NCBI GenBank assembly: GCA_951813605.1
Contig: OX638379.1
Coordinates: 2,704,062-2,768,061 of the forward strand
Reading direction: 5' to 3'
Origin: an uncultured Bryobacterales bacterium
GTDB taxonomy: Bacteria; Acidobacteriota; Terriglobia; Bryobacterales; UBA6623
DNA: 64,000 bases
Positions 9,290 through 18,320 of the stretch are shown piece after piece. Both the position numbers and the translations under genes were made by a program. Under the pieces are notes generated by a model. It saw nothing but the letters and a program-made list of their open reading frames with translations, was not told the DNA's origin and did not search any database. Numbering within the stretch: the stretch's first letter is position 1; every line of letters begins with the position of its first letter.

Positions 9290-10231
9290 ATGCCGACCAC
9301 CGCCCTCTTCGCCCCCGAAGAATCGCTTGTTCACCGGACACCCCACGGTCACCCCGAGCGCATCGAGCGATTCCAAGCCGTCATGCGGATTCTGCAGTCG
9401 ACCGGTCTCGGGGAGCGCATGAAGCCCGTGCGATCTGGCGAAGCGGATGTCGATACGCTGCGCTTGTGCCACGGCGCGGAGTACATTCGGCTGGTCGAGC
9501 GAGAGATCGCGTCGGGACGGCGCATGCTGTCGACCGGGGACACGCATGTCGGACCCAGTTCGCTGCAGGCGGCACTGGCAGCAGCGGGCGCGGTCTGCGC
9601 GGCGGTGGACGCCGTCGCAGACGGAGTCGCCAACCAAGCGTTCTGCGCGCTGCGCCCGCCGGGACACCACGCAAGGCCCGATCAAGGAATGGGCTTCTGC
9701 ATCTTCAACAATGTCGCTGTGGGAGCCCGCCACGCCATGCGGCGGCACGGTCTCGGCCGGGTCCTGATCGCGGACTGGGACGTCCACCACGGCAACGGAA
9801 CGCAGGATGTTTTCTATGAGGACCCCGACGTGCTCTTCTTCAGCACGCACCAGTCGCCTTGGTATCCGGGCACGGGCATGGCGACGGAGACGGGCGACGG
9901 GGCCGCTCGGGGCACGACGATCAATTGCCCGTTCCCCGCACATTCGGGCCGCGACGAGATTGTAGGCGCCTTTCGCGAGCGACTGCTGCCGGCCGCCGAA
10001 GCCTTCCGTCCGGATCTGGTGATGGTTTCCGCGGGCTTCGACTCGCGGCTGGGCGACCCGCTCGGGCGGTTCCGCCTTGTCGACGAAGACTTCCGAGAGA
10101 TGACGCTGCTGCTGCGCGACGTGGCTGACAAGCACGCGCAGGGGCGCTTGGTCTCGGCTCTGGAAGGCGGCTACAGTCTCTCGGGCCTCGCCGCGGGCGT
10201 GGAGAGCCATGTGGCTGCGTTGCTGCAATAG
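9290..10231 (+). CDS. Histone deacetylase family zinc hydrolase
   Basis: A 313-residue protein of the histone deacetylase/acetoin utilisation/acetylpolyamine amidohydrolase superfamily, which removes acetyl groups from lysine or polyamine-type amides using Zn. The ATG at 9290 begins 'PTTALFAPEESLVHRTPHGHPER', the usual opening of the family. Catalytic and zinc residues are visible in 'RPPGHHARPDQGMGFCIFNN' (the His pair), 'DWDVHHGNGTQDVF' (metal Asp and His) and 'SAGFDSRLGDPLG' (metal Asp). The length is standard and no signal peptide is present, so it is cytoplasmic. It stands alone on the plus strand and converges on the next gene with an 18-base gap. The substrate is unknown. Confidence 0.92.
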   Translation: MPTTALFAPEESLVHRTPHGHPERIERFQAVMRILQSTGLGERMKPVRSGEADVDTLRLCHGAEYIRLVEREIASGRRMLSTGDTHVGPSSLQAALAAAGAVCAAVDAVADGVANQAFCALRPPGHHARPDQGMGFCIFNNVAVGARHAMRRHGLGRVLIADWDVHHGNGTQDVFYEDPDVLFFSTHQSPWYPGTGMATETGDGAARGTTINCPFPAHSGRDEIVGAFRERLLPAAEAFRPDLVMVSAGFDSRLGDPLGRFRLVDEDFREMTLLLRDVADKHAQGRLVSALEGGYSLSGLAAGVESHVAALLQ

Positions 10232-10249
10232 GGGCGCGAAGGACCCGAA

Positions 10250-10624
10250 TCAGGCCATTCGGACCGAGACGATTTCGGATGTCGTGACCGTCTCGTATGT
10301 TGGATGTTGGAATTCCAGGTGCATGCCGCGCCCGATGTAGGCGACTTTGAGCATGGAGCCGCCCCAGCTGGAGCCCCGAACATGCACGGGCACCGGGCAC
10401 GGACAGAATTCGGGGTGGCCGCAAATCCATACCTGATCGCCGCGGATATCCAGTTCGTAAAGCCGGTTGACCGTCTGGACCATGACCCGGCAGCCATCCT
10501 CAAGCGCCCCTAGCCGAATTCCGCCCTCGACCTCGGAACGAACGATCCGTCGATGAGCGGCCCTTGCCAAGGCGCGCAGACCCGGTCTCAAGCCCGCCTG
10601 GCCGCTAGTTGCACCAAGCGCCAT
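10250..10624 (-). CDS. Small conserved-looking hypothetical protein, end of the MoxR run
   Basis: This 124-residue protein is unrecognised. It is compact and beta-rich. The N-terminal 50 residues are Arg/Ala-rich and the core contains '[20 protein letters not shown]', then '[19 protein letters not shown]', '[17 protein letters not shown]' and a C-terminal '[12 protein letters not shown]'. The pattern of Gly and aromatic residues looks like a real folded domain, and three cysteines cluster in '[10 protein letters not shown]'. It begins 39 bases after the DUF4175 gene on the same strand, so it is probably co-transcribed as the last gene of the run. The start could be further inside, since the first 45 residues are poor in domain-like features. 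No function is proposed. Confidence 0.65.
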   Translation of the reverse strand: MALGATSGQAGLRPGLRALARAAHRRIVRSEVEGGIRLGALEDGCRVMVQTVNRLYELDIRGDQVWICGHPEFCPCPVPVHVRGSSWGGSMLKVAYIGRGMHLEFQHPTYETVTTSEIVSVRMA

Positions 10625-10663
10625 TGCCGTGAATCCCCGCCTCCGAGCGCAGGTCCGGCGGAC

Positions 10664-13600
10664 CTAGCGCGAGCCTCCCAGCTTGCGGTAGTACTCGGCG
10701 ACCGCCTCGCGGTAAGGTTCCGGAACCGTCTCGGTGACGATTGCACGGACCTCTTCCTTGTCGTCCAGCTCGACCTGCCGGCGCAGCTGCACTTCGAGCT
10801 GCTCCAGCAGTGCCATCATCTTGCGGTACTCCTGCTCCAGCAAGGCCGGGTTGCCGAGGAAACGCCCGTCCCCCAGATCCCGCGCGAACTGCCGCAGCGC
10901 AAAGACGTCCTTCGGGTCGAACGCCTCGTTGGAACGTAGCCGCTGCGTCAGGCGAGGAACTTCCGCCACGCCGGACTCGAGAGCGCGCTCCATGCGCTCC
11001 CTGACGGTGCGATCACCTCCCATCGGGGGGAAACTGCCGCGCCAGCGTCCGTCTCCGAGGGAACCGTCGCTGGCCCAGCCTCCGCGCCATTCGCCTCCCG
11101 CCCGGCCGGCTCCGTTGTTCTGGCCGGGACGGTTCGGGTCGCCGCCGCGCGCCTGGCCGCCATTCTCGCCGCGCTGGCTGGGGTTGCCGCCCTGGCCGCT
11201 CTCGGACGCGCGCTCTCCGTTCGGTCCCCCGGGCCGCGCGGCTTCCTCTAGGCCCCGGCGGAGCCGCTCGACATCCGACAACACCCCGGCCAGCCCGCGA
11301 TCGGTGCCTCGTCGCTCGCCCTGGGCGATCTCCCCGGCTGCCCGGAGGTTGTCGCGCAATCGCCGCAAGGCTCTCGAGACGGCCTCTTCGTTGCTGGCAA
11401 CGTAGGGCGCCAAGCCGCGCCGAATCATCTCGGACGCGTACCGGATGGCCGGTGCGGCTTCCGATTGCTGAAGATCGAGGAGCGCTTGCATCAATGCCCG
11501 GGAAGCCTCGTCGTTCTTGCCTCGCAGGATGCGGGACTGGCGCTGTATGCCCTGTTCGATCTCGGCCAGCCGGTCTCCCATGTCCGACTTGCGCGTCGCC
11601 AGGTCGATTTCCTCGTCGCGTGTCATGCCCGTAGGCAAGTTGCCGCTCTGCCTGCCGCCTTGGGCCTTCAGCGCCTCCAAGGCAACCCTGAGAGACTTCT
11701 GCAGTTCGGCCGCGGCAGCCGCCTGCTCCTGCGCCAGCTCGGCGGCTTCCTGCGCCATCCCGGAGAGGGCGGACTGGGTCTCTTGCCGCCTCTGCTCGGC
11801 AAACTCGTCCAGTGCCTGCTGCAACTCCCGCAGGGCGCTCCCAGACGCGTCTCGCGGGTCGCCGCTACGGCTGCCGCGCTCCATCTCCTGCGCCGCGCGC
11901 TCAAGCTGGCGGATCGCCCGGTCAAGTTGCTGGCGGGATCCGGACCCGGCCCGCGACGCCCTCCCGCCCTGGGAGCCCTGGCTGCTGCGTCCCTCTGCCT
12001 GTTGCTGGCTCGCCTGACCGCGGCGTTGCAACTGCTCGAGCTGCCGCTTCAGGTCCTCGGCCTCGCGCCGCAGCATCTCCTGCTGCCAACGCTGCTCGAA
12101 GCTCGCCCGCGAGCGGTCCTGGGCGCGGTCCGCCAAGCGCTCCTGCCGGCGCGCCAGCTCCTCGAGCTTCTTCATCGCCTCGTCAATCTCTTGCTCGATC
12201 TGCTGGCCCGACGCACCGCCGCCGGTCTCGTACTGGTTCTTCTCCAAGTCCATTTCCAGCTCGAACATCTCGGCTAGGTCGCGCGAGAGCCCCCCGCCCT
12301 GGCCTCCTCTGCCCATCGTGAGCTGGATGTCGGTGAACAGGTTCTCGGCCCGCAGCAGGAACTGCAGTGCCTGCTGCTCGGGCTGGACCGCGTCGTCGAG
12401 ACGGAACTCGTGCAACGCCTCGGCCGCGGGGTCCATGAAGCCCGCCGCCTGCTCCATCAGCTCGGCGAATTTCGCGAACTTGGGGTCGGCCCCTGTGATT
12501 TGCCGGGCGCGCGTCCGCTGCACTAGGGTTTGCGCCTGCTGCTTGAGAGTTCCCTGCAGTTCGGAAAGCATCGACGCGCTCTCGCGCAGCTTTTCAGGCT
12601 CGCGCCCATCGTCGGAGTCGCGCTCCTTGATCAAGTTCCAAGTCGCGAGGATGATCTCCTTCTGCCGACGAGAGATCTCGTCCTGCCGCTGGCCTTGACC
12701 CGCTTGCCCGCCAGCCTGCTGCGATTGCGAGAACCGGCGCTCGTACGGCTGCACGTTGACGAAGTACATGTCGCTGCGAGTCTCGCGCTTGGCGTCCGCC
12801 GCGACCACGTAGTAGCTGATCAAATCGCCGGGCAGCAGGCCCGCTGTCGGTGCGGGCGGAGGCAGGCTGCCCCCCTCGCCTGGAGTCGGCAATGTCGATA
12901 GCCCAGGGGGACCTAGCTCCTCCAGATAAAAGACATGGGCGGCTTCCGCCGACTTGGCACCGCGGCGCGGCGCGGCATCAATGGTTCCCTGTTCGACGCC
13001 GTTGACGGCGTAGCGCAGTTGGACGTCGCGGAGTCCGAAGTCGTCGCTGGCTTCGATGCGGACGGTGACTTCCTCGATGCTGCTCGCGCGCCAGTCCCGC
13101 CCGGGCTCGAGAATCTTGACCTCCGGCTTCTCGTCGGGGACTGCCGTAATGAAGAAATCCTCGGTAAGCCGGACCCGTTCGTCTCGGTACATGGCAGCGA
13201 CGTGATAGACGGAGTCTTCCTGGATTTCGATCTCCGCTCGGTTGCCCCTGACCGGGATCTCGTCTTCGCCGACCACGAGCAATCCGCCGTCGAGGTCCTT
13301 GTCGGTGGTGAGGACGACCGCTACCCGTGTCCCGGGCACGGCCATGATGTCGCCTCCCGGATCCTGGACGGCAGGCTTGAGCCCGCTCCAGCTCGGGTAT
13401 TCGTACTCCAGCCGGATGTTCTCGACGTTCGGCATCTGCACGACGCCGACATGGAACTCCCTGCTGCGCAGCCGCCCGGCCTCGACGTAGTACCGCAACG
13501 GCTCGCGCACCATAGAGAAGGCGAATTCGTAACCGACCGCTTGCAGGCGAGGTCCCATTGGAGCCCGCTCCCAGTCCACGCTGCTTTCGAACTTGGCGAA

Positions 13601-14305
13601 AATCTCGATGGAGGCCGGATCGAAGCCCTTGGGAACGGCAGTTACCTCCAAGCGGCCCCCCTGGCGGATCGTCGTGTCTCCCGGCTCGACGTCCAGCTCG
13701 TAGAGCGGCTCGTCCTGCGTCAGGAACCAGCCGGCCCAGAGTCTCGCCGTGCCGTATTGCCAGTATCCAGGCCCGGACGTGCCGAGCCAGACCAAGGTCG
13801 CGATTCCGAAGCAGGCGGCAGCCGCGAAAGCGATCGTAGCAGCCGAGCCCACCACCGTGCCGACCGGCGCTGCAGCAGCCGCCTCGGATGTTTCGCGGGC
13901 CAGCAGGGCTAGCAACGGGCTCTGGGCGCGGCCCCCCGACTCGGAGCGCGAGCGCTCGTCCGCCCAGGTCCGCAGGCGCCCGCCGAAATCCGGCACCCTG
14001 CGCTCGGCCTCGTCGGCGGCAACCAAGAACGCGCGGCCGTTCGTGAAGCGACGCAGCGGCAGGACCAGCAAGAACACGGAAACGCTCGCGAGCGCCGCCA
14101 GCAGGAACGTGCGCGAGCCGACAATGCTGGCATCGGAGAACGCCGCTCGATTGGCCAGGTAAACGCAGAGGGCGGTAACGACAAGGGCCGCCACAGCCAC
14201 AACGCCGACGCCGCGCGTGGCGACAGCGGTTCGCAGCCGTCTGGAGATCCAGCCCAGGTAGTCGTCTAAGCTGCCGCTTGTCTGCGCCTGATTGTCTAGG
14301 ATCAC
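10664..14305 (-). CDS. DUF4175-like large membrane protein with long coiled coil
   Basis: This 1213-residue protein has two membrane segments near the N-terminus (about residues 36-52 and 64-82) and a third at about 155-175. A predicted extracytoplasmic beta-rich part of about 350 residues follows ('LELDVEPGDTTIRQGG'-type strands). The C-terminal half is very rich in Gln, Glu, Arg and Ala, with long coiled-coil stretches ('RQQLDRAIRQLERAAQEMER'), then a Gly/Asn/Arg-rich linker near residues 1040-1090. The architecture fits the DUF4175 family found beside MoxR/BatA genes in several phyla. It starts 4 bases after the BatA-like gene, so the two are almost certainly co-translated. No catalytic motif was seen. 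A structural or scaffold role in the envelope is inferred. Confidence 0.8.
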   Translation of the reverse strand: MILDNQAQTSGSLDDYLGWISRRLRTAVATRGVGVVAVAALVVTALCVYLANRAAFSDASIVGSRTFLLAALASVSVFLLVLPLRRFTNGRAFLVAADEAERRVPDFGGRLRTWADERSRSESGGRAQSPLLALLARETSEAAAAAPVGTVVGSAATIAFAAAACFGIATLVWLGTSGPGYWQYGTARLWAGWFLTQDEPLYELDVEPGDTTIRQGGRLEVTAVPKGFDPASIEIFAKFESSVDWERAPMGPRLQAVGYEFAFSMVREPLRYYVEAGRLRSREFHVGVVQMPNVENIRLEYEYPSWSGLKPAVQDPGGDIMAVPGTRVAVVLTTDKDLDGGLLVVGEDEIPVRGNRAEIEIQEDSVYHVAAMYRDERVRLTEDFFITAVPDEKPEVKILEPGRDWRASSIEEVTVRIEASDDFGLRDVQLRYAVNGVEQGTIDAAPRRGAKSAEAAHVFYLEELGPPGLSTLPTPGEGGSLPPPAPTAGLLPGDLISYYVVAADAKRETRSDMYFVNVQPYERRFSQSQQAGGQAGQGQRQDEISRRQKEIILATWNLIKERDSDDGREPEKLRESASMLSELQGTLKQQAQTLVQRTRARQITGADPKFAKFAELMEQAAGFMDPAAEALHEFRLDDAVQPEQQALQFLLRAENLFTDIQLTMGRGGQGGGLSRDLAEMFELEMDLEKNQYETGGGASGQQIEQEIDEAMKKLEELARRQERLADRAQDRSRASFEQRWQQEMLRREAEDLKRQLEQLQRRGQASQQQAEGRSSQGSQGGRASRAGSGSRQQLDRAIRQLERAAQEMERGSRSGDPRDASGSALRELQQALDEFAEQRRQETQSALSGMAQEAAELAQEQAAAAAELQKSLRVALEALKAQGGRQSGNLPTGMTRDEEIDLATRKSDMGDRLAEIEQGIQRQSRILRGKNDEASRALMQALLDLQQSEAAPAIRYASEMIRRGLAPYVASNEEAVSRALRRLRDNLRAAGEIAQGERRGTDRGLAGVLSDVERLRRGLEEAARPGGPNGERASESGQGGNPSQRGENGGQARGGDPNRPGQNNGAGRAGGEWRGGWASDGSLGDGRWRGSFPPMGGDRTVRERMERALESGVAEVPRLTQRLRSNEAFDPKDVFALRQFARDLGDGRFLGNPALLEQEYRKMMALLEQLEVQLRRQVELDDKEEVRAIVTETVPEPYREAVAEYYRKLGGSR

Positions 14306-14309
14306 GCTA

Positions 14310-16325
14310 TCAGTCGCCCCTCACCGCATCTAGGTGCCGATTCCCCACCAGTGATTCTAGCAGCACGGTCACGAGCAGTATAGCGAGCACCAAGCGCCAG
14401 ACCCGCCAAGGCGGCACCTCCGGTGGAGGCAATCCCTCTTCCGCCGCCTGGCCGGGGACGGCCCGCCCGGTCGATTGCCATAGCTCCAAGGTTTCCTCTT
14501 CGATCTGGCGGAGATTCGATTCCCGAGGGTCCGGATTGACGCCGAGCAGTTCCGCCTGCGTGCCGCCACGGATTTCGTAAAAGCCCAGCGACTCAAGAGG
14601 GACTGCCTCGCGGTTGACCGAGTCAGACAGCGACAGCACCCGCTCCCCGGACGGGTCAACCACCTGAACGCTCGAGCTCGCGCCTCGCCGCCTGCCCAGT
14701 TCCAACACGCTGCCCAGCAGCGCCTCGCCACGGGCCGAATCCGCCCCGGTCAGGTAGCGCGCCGCCTCGGCGACGAATGGGACGAACACCGGAGTCAGCG
14801 GCAAGTCGTTCCAGACGTTGTCGAACGAGGAGGCGAACAGGAGCACGCGCCCGCCGCCGATCTCGTGATCGACAAGCAGGGGATCGCCGTTTGCGAGCCG
14901 CAGCGGCACGGTGTCCCCTTCCAACGGGCGCAGCCGCCCGTAGAGGAAGAACTTGACCGGGCGAAAGCCCTCGGCCGCGCTCGCCACGGGATGGGAGCCA
15001 TCCATTTCGCCCGCGAGCTGGAAGGGCACGCCACCGCGCTCCGAGGCCAGCGGCTGCTCCACCTCGTGACCCGTGAGGGCGACGCGGCGGGCCAGGGCGC
15101 TGTTCGGGCCGAGCGCGACAAGCAGGGCGCCGCCCGTCTCGACCCAAGCGCGCAATTGAGCCTCGAAGCCGCGCGCGAGCTGGGGCACGTCGGAAAGCAC
15201 GACGAGGGCGTATCGACCGGGATCCAGCCGACCCGCCTCGCCCGACGAGACACTCTCGAGCCGGTAGTGCGCCGCCGCGCTGGCCTCGAGCGCGGCGCGA
15301 TAGTACAGCAGGTCCCTGCGGCGGGCGTCCTGCGAGACAAACAGCAGGGGGTCCGGATCCGTGTTGTCCAGAGCCACGCGGCGGATGTCGTCCGCTACCA
15401 GCTCGTCCGCAGGCTCCAGCCGGAACTCGGCGCGACTGAACCCGCGCGGAGGATTGGGGATCTCGAATGCGAAGGCGACGCGCCCGCGGGCCGGAATCTC
15501 CTGTCGAAGGCTGCCGACTACCGCCCCGTCCAGCGCCAGGGACACAGTCTTGGAGACCGGCCGCTCGGCAAAGCTGGCAACTGTGGCCTCGAGCGCCGGG
15601 CGATCATCGCCGTAGAGGCGCGTCGCCCCTTTCACGCTCTCGAGCGCCCAGTTGGGAGATTCGCTGGCAGACACGTCATGCACCTTCAGCTCGGCCGAGT
15701 CGGGCAGCACCAGATCCTGGAAGCGAGTCGGCATGGCGGATCGCTGGAGGTCGGAAATCAAGTGCAGCTCGACGGGCATGGTCTCGGCGGCGACGAGGCT
15801 GCGAACCGCCTCGATCACGTCCCCGAAGCTGTTGCGGGCATCGGTCGGTCGCAGCCCGGCCAAGGCCTGGCGAAGCTCGGCCCGGTCGCCGGTTGCCGTC
15901 GTCAGCACCCTCACGGACGGTCCGTTGACGAGGATCTGCGCCCTGTCCCGGCTGGCGAGCGATCCAACGATCGACTCCGCTTCGCCAACGGCCCTCGCCC
16001 ACCGGTCTCCGTACTGCATGCTCAGCGACGTGTCCAGCGCAATGACATGCAGCTTCGGAAGGCTTCCGCTGATCACCGCCGGAGGCCGCTCCCAGACCGG
16101 CTTGGCGAACGCCAGGGCGAGGAGCAGGAGGAGCGCCATGCGGGCAGCCAGCAGCAGCAGGTAGCGCAGGCGGCGCTCCCGCACGGTTGTCTCGGTCCGC
16201 TTGCGAAAGAACATCAGCGAGCTGAACGGCATCCGAACCGGATTGAGACGGCTCATCAAGTGCAGCCACAGCGGTAGCGCGACGGTCAGACCTCCGGCAA
16301 GAAACCAAGGCGACAGCAGGTCCAT
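14310..16325 (-). CDS. BatA-like membrane protein with VWA domain
   Basis: A 671-residue protein. The N-terminal BatA double-membrane module is clear: 'LLSPWFLAGGLTVALPLWLH' at about residues 3-22, then 'RLRYLLLLAARMALLLLLAL' at about 52-71. The VWA domain begins 'LHVIALDTSLSMQYG' with an intact MIDAS motif D98-T-S-L-S102. A long extracytoplasmic part follows, including a class-I glutamine-amidotransferase-like fold region ('YALVVLSDVPQLARG', 'GALLVALG'). A last membrane segment lies near the C-terminus ('WRLVLAILLVTVLLES'). It starts 4 bases after the DUF58 gene and ends 4 bases before the DUF4175 gene. It is an envelope protein of the MoxR run, and metal-dependent protein binding through the VWA domain is inferred. 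Confidence 0.88.
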   Translation of the reverse strand: MDLLSPWFLAGGLTVALPLWLHLMSRLNPVRMPFSSLMFFRKRTETTVRERRLRYLLLLAARMALLLLLALAFAKPVWERPPAVISGSLPKLHVIALDTSLSMQYGDRWARAVGEAESIVGSLASRDRAQILVNGPSVRVLTTATGDRAELRQALAGLRPTDARNSFGDVIEAVRSLVAAETMPVELHLISDLQRSAMPTRFQDLVLPDSAELKVHDVSASESPNWALESVKGATRLYGDDRPALEATVASFAERPVSKTVSLALDGAVVGSLRQEIPARGRVAFAFEIPNPPRGFSRAEFRLEPADELVADDIRRVALDNTDPDPLLFVSQDARRRDLLYYRAALEASAAAHYRLESVSSGEAGRLDPGRYALVVLSDVPQLARGFEAQLRAWVETGGALLVALGPNSALARRVALTGHEVEQPLASERGGVPFQLAGEMDGSHPVASAAEGFRPVKFFLYGRLRPLEGDTVPLRLANGDPLLVDHEIGGGRVLLFASSFDNVWNDLPLTPVFVPFVAEAARYLTGADSARGEALLGSVLELGRRRGASSSVQVVDPSGERVLSLSDSVNREAVPLESLGFYEIRGGTQAELLGVNPDPRESNLRQIEEETLELWQSTGRAVPGQAAEEGLPPPEVPPWRVWRLVLAILLVTVLLESLVGNRHLDAVRGD

Positions 16326-16329
16326 GTCG

Positions 16330-17220
16330 TCAGCGTCTCCTCTGGCGGAACAGCAGGTACTCCCGCAACGCGAGATCCAGCGGCTCCCCGGTGTTTAGCA
16401 GGACATAGTCGGCACCTTCGCCAACCACCCGCTGGCGCAGCGCCTCGACATGGTCCCTCACCAAGCCGGGATAGACCCGGCGGGCATAGTCGGGCGAAAC
16501 TTCCATCTCCTCGCCGGTCTCCATGTCTTCCATCAGGGCGGCCGAGCCGAGATCGGGATTCAATTCAGCGGGATCAAGGACATGGAAGAATGCCAGATCC
16601 TGCCCTTGGAACGTCAATGCCCGAAGCGATCTGACAATGAGATCCGGATCGACGAAGAAGTCCGAGACCATCGCCACCAAGCCCCTCCGGCGAATCAGCC
16701 GTTGCAGGGCCTGCATCGGCACCTCGAGATCGGTCCCGGTCGCCGCCTCGGCGCGATCCAGCACATGCAGGATGCTTTGAAGGTGACGCGGCCGGAATGC
16801 CGCCGGACGCACGTCTCGCACCTTCTCATCAAAGAGCACCAAGCCCACGGCATCGTGCTGGCGGGTGGACAGATAGGCTAGCGAAGCAGCCAGGAAGCGA
16901 GCATAGTCCAGCTTCGACGTGTCGCCCGACCCGTAGCCCATGGAGGCGCTGCAATCCACCAGGATCATCAGGTGGGTGTTCGTCTCGCCCAGGAAGCGCT
17001 TGACGTAGACGCGGTCGGTGCGCGAGACGACGTTCCAATCGATATGGCGCGGGTCGTCGCCCTCGGTGTAGGAGCGGTACTCGGCGAACTCCTGGCTGAA
17101 ACCGAAGAGCGGCGAGCGATGCCCGCCATGAAGGAATCCGTCGACGACGGTCTTCGCCACCAACTCTATGTTGGAAAGGCGCTGCAGGATCGTGGGGTCG
17201 AGGAGCTGCCGGTCCGCCAT
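16330..17220 (-). CDS. DUF58 domain protein (VWA-like, MoxR partner)
   Basis: This 296-residue protein carries the DUF58 signature 'YRSYTEGDDPRHIDWNVVSR' at about residues 48-67, followed by 'DRVYVKRF'. The VWA-like fold has a MIDAS-type D89-C-S-A-S93. There is no membrane segment, so it is cytoplasmic. DUF58 proteins are almost always encoded next to MoxR ATPases, as here (59 bases downstream of MoxR), and are thought to be MoxR clients or co-factors. The start at 17220 gives the usual opening 'LLDPTILQRLSNIELVAKTV'. Confidence 0.92.
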   Translation of the reverse strand: MADRQLLDPTILQRLSNIELVAKTVVDGFLHGGHRSPLFGFSQEFAEYRSYTEGDDPRHIDWNVVSRTDRVYVKRFLGETNTHLMILVDCSASMGYGSGDTSKLDYARFLAASLAYLSTRQHDAVGLVLFDEKVRDVRPAAFRPRHLQSILHVLDRAEAATGTDLEVPMQALQRLIRRRGLVAMVSDFFVDPDLIVRSLRALTFQGQDLAFFHVLDPAELNPDLGSAALMEDMETGEEMEVSPDYARRVYPGLVRDHVEALRQRVVGEGADYVLLNTGEPLDLALREYLLFRQRRR

Positions 17221-17279
17221 CGCGTCAGCCGCCTCGCCCCGGACTCCCCCCGCCGGCCACCAGCTCTCGCATCCCGCCG

Positions 17280-18311
17280 CTACCCTTCCGACGGACCGGG
17301 CTTTGCCTCGATCATGGCGTGCAGAACGTCGTCAACCGAAGTCTTGTCGGACTCGGCGTAGAAGTTGGTCAGCACACGGTGGCGCAGGACGGGCAGGGCC
17401 AGCGTCTGCAAGTCGTCCACCGTCACGTGGTAGCGGCCGTCGAGCAGAGCGCGCGCCTTGGCGGCCAGCACGAGAAACTGCGTTGCTCGCACGCTGGCGC
17501 CGTAGTTAACGTATTTCTTGACGATATCCGGGGCCTCGGGATCAGTGGGGCGGGTCGCCCGGATCAGAGAGACCGCGTATCGCTGGACCGGTTCGGAAAC
17601 TGGCACCTGGCGGACTAGCCATTGGAAGTTAAGGATGTCGTCGGCGGATGTCACGGGCTCCACAGTCGGGAGCGGCGTGCCGGCGGTGTTCCGCTCGACG
17701 ACTTCCACCTCCTGCTCGGGCGAAAGGTAGTCCAGCACCACGTTGAACAGGAAACGGTCCAGCTGTGCCTCTGGCAGCGGGTACGTGCCCTCCAGCTCGA
17801 TGGGATTCTGCGTCGCCAACACAAGGAATGGCAGCTGCAAGTCGTAGCTGTTGCCGCGCACCGTCACGGAGTGCTCCTGCATTGCCTCGAGCAAGGCCGC
17901 CTGCGTCTTGGGCGGCGTGCGGTTGACCTCGTCAGCCAACAGCACATTGGTGAACAGCGGCCCCTGCACGAATGTCCAGCTGCGGCGACCAGTCGCGGAA
18001 TCCTCCTCCAGAATGTCCGTGCCGGTGATATCGGTCGGCATCAGATCCGGAGTGAACTGAATGCGCTTGAACACTAGTCCGAGCGAGGAAGCCAGCGTGC
18101 TGACCAACAGAGTCTTGGCAGTGCCGGGCATGCCTGTGATCAGGCAGTGCCCCCCAGTGAGCAATGTGACCAGAAGGTTGTCGATCACTTCGTCCTGGCC
18201 CACGATAATGAGCTGGACCTGCTCGCGGATGCGATCCATCGAAGCCGAGAAGGATGCGACTAGGTCCTCGGTCGCGGAAAGGTCCTGATCGGCCAGCAGG
18301 GTGGTGTTCAT
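17280..18311 (-). CDS. MoxR-family AAA+ ATPase
   Basis: A 343-residue MoxR ATPase. Walker A is G60-MPGTAKT ('HCLITGMPGTAKTLL') and Walker B is 'NVLLADEVNR' with D127/E128. Sensor 1 lies in 'FLVLATQNPIELEGTYPLPE' and the arginine-finger region follows as 'AQLDRFLFNV'. The C-terminal lid helix region has 'YVNYGASVRATQFLVLAAKA'. MoxR proteins act as chaperone-like ATPases that activate or assemble VWA-domain partners, and DUF58, BatA-like and a further VWA protein are encoded beside it. It lies 9 bases after the TPR/peptidase gene. The length is typical. Confidence 0.95.
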   Translation of the reverse strand: MNTTLLADQDLSATEDLVASFSASMDRIREQVQLIIVGQDEVIDNLLVTLLTGGHCLITGMPGTAKTLLVSTLASSLGLVFKRIQFTPDLMPTDITGTDILEEDSATGRRSWTFVQGPLFTNVLLADEVNRTPPKTQAALLEAMQEHSVTVRGNSYDLQLPFLVLATQNPIELEGTYPLPEAQLDRFLFNVVLDYLSPEQEVEVVERNTAGTPLPTVEPVTSADDILNFQWLVRQVPVSEPVQRYAVSLIRATRPTDPEAPDIVKKYVNYGASVRATQFLVLAAKARALLDGRYHVTVDDLQTLALPVLRHRVLTNFYAESDKTSVDDVLHAMIEAKPGPSEG

Positions 18312-18320
18312 TCGGTATTC

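Noticed and set aside
12935..13912. Plus-strand open frame (325 codons) opposite the DUF4175 gene
   Set aside because: It is antisense to a continuous 1213-residue gene in a tight operon. It has no recognisable motif or ribosome-binding site.
14865..16277. Plus-strand open frame (470 codons) opposite the BatA-like gene
   Set aside because: It is a shadow of a gene with clear membrane and VWA motifs. The translation has no domain features.
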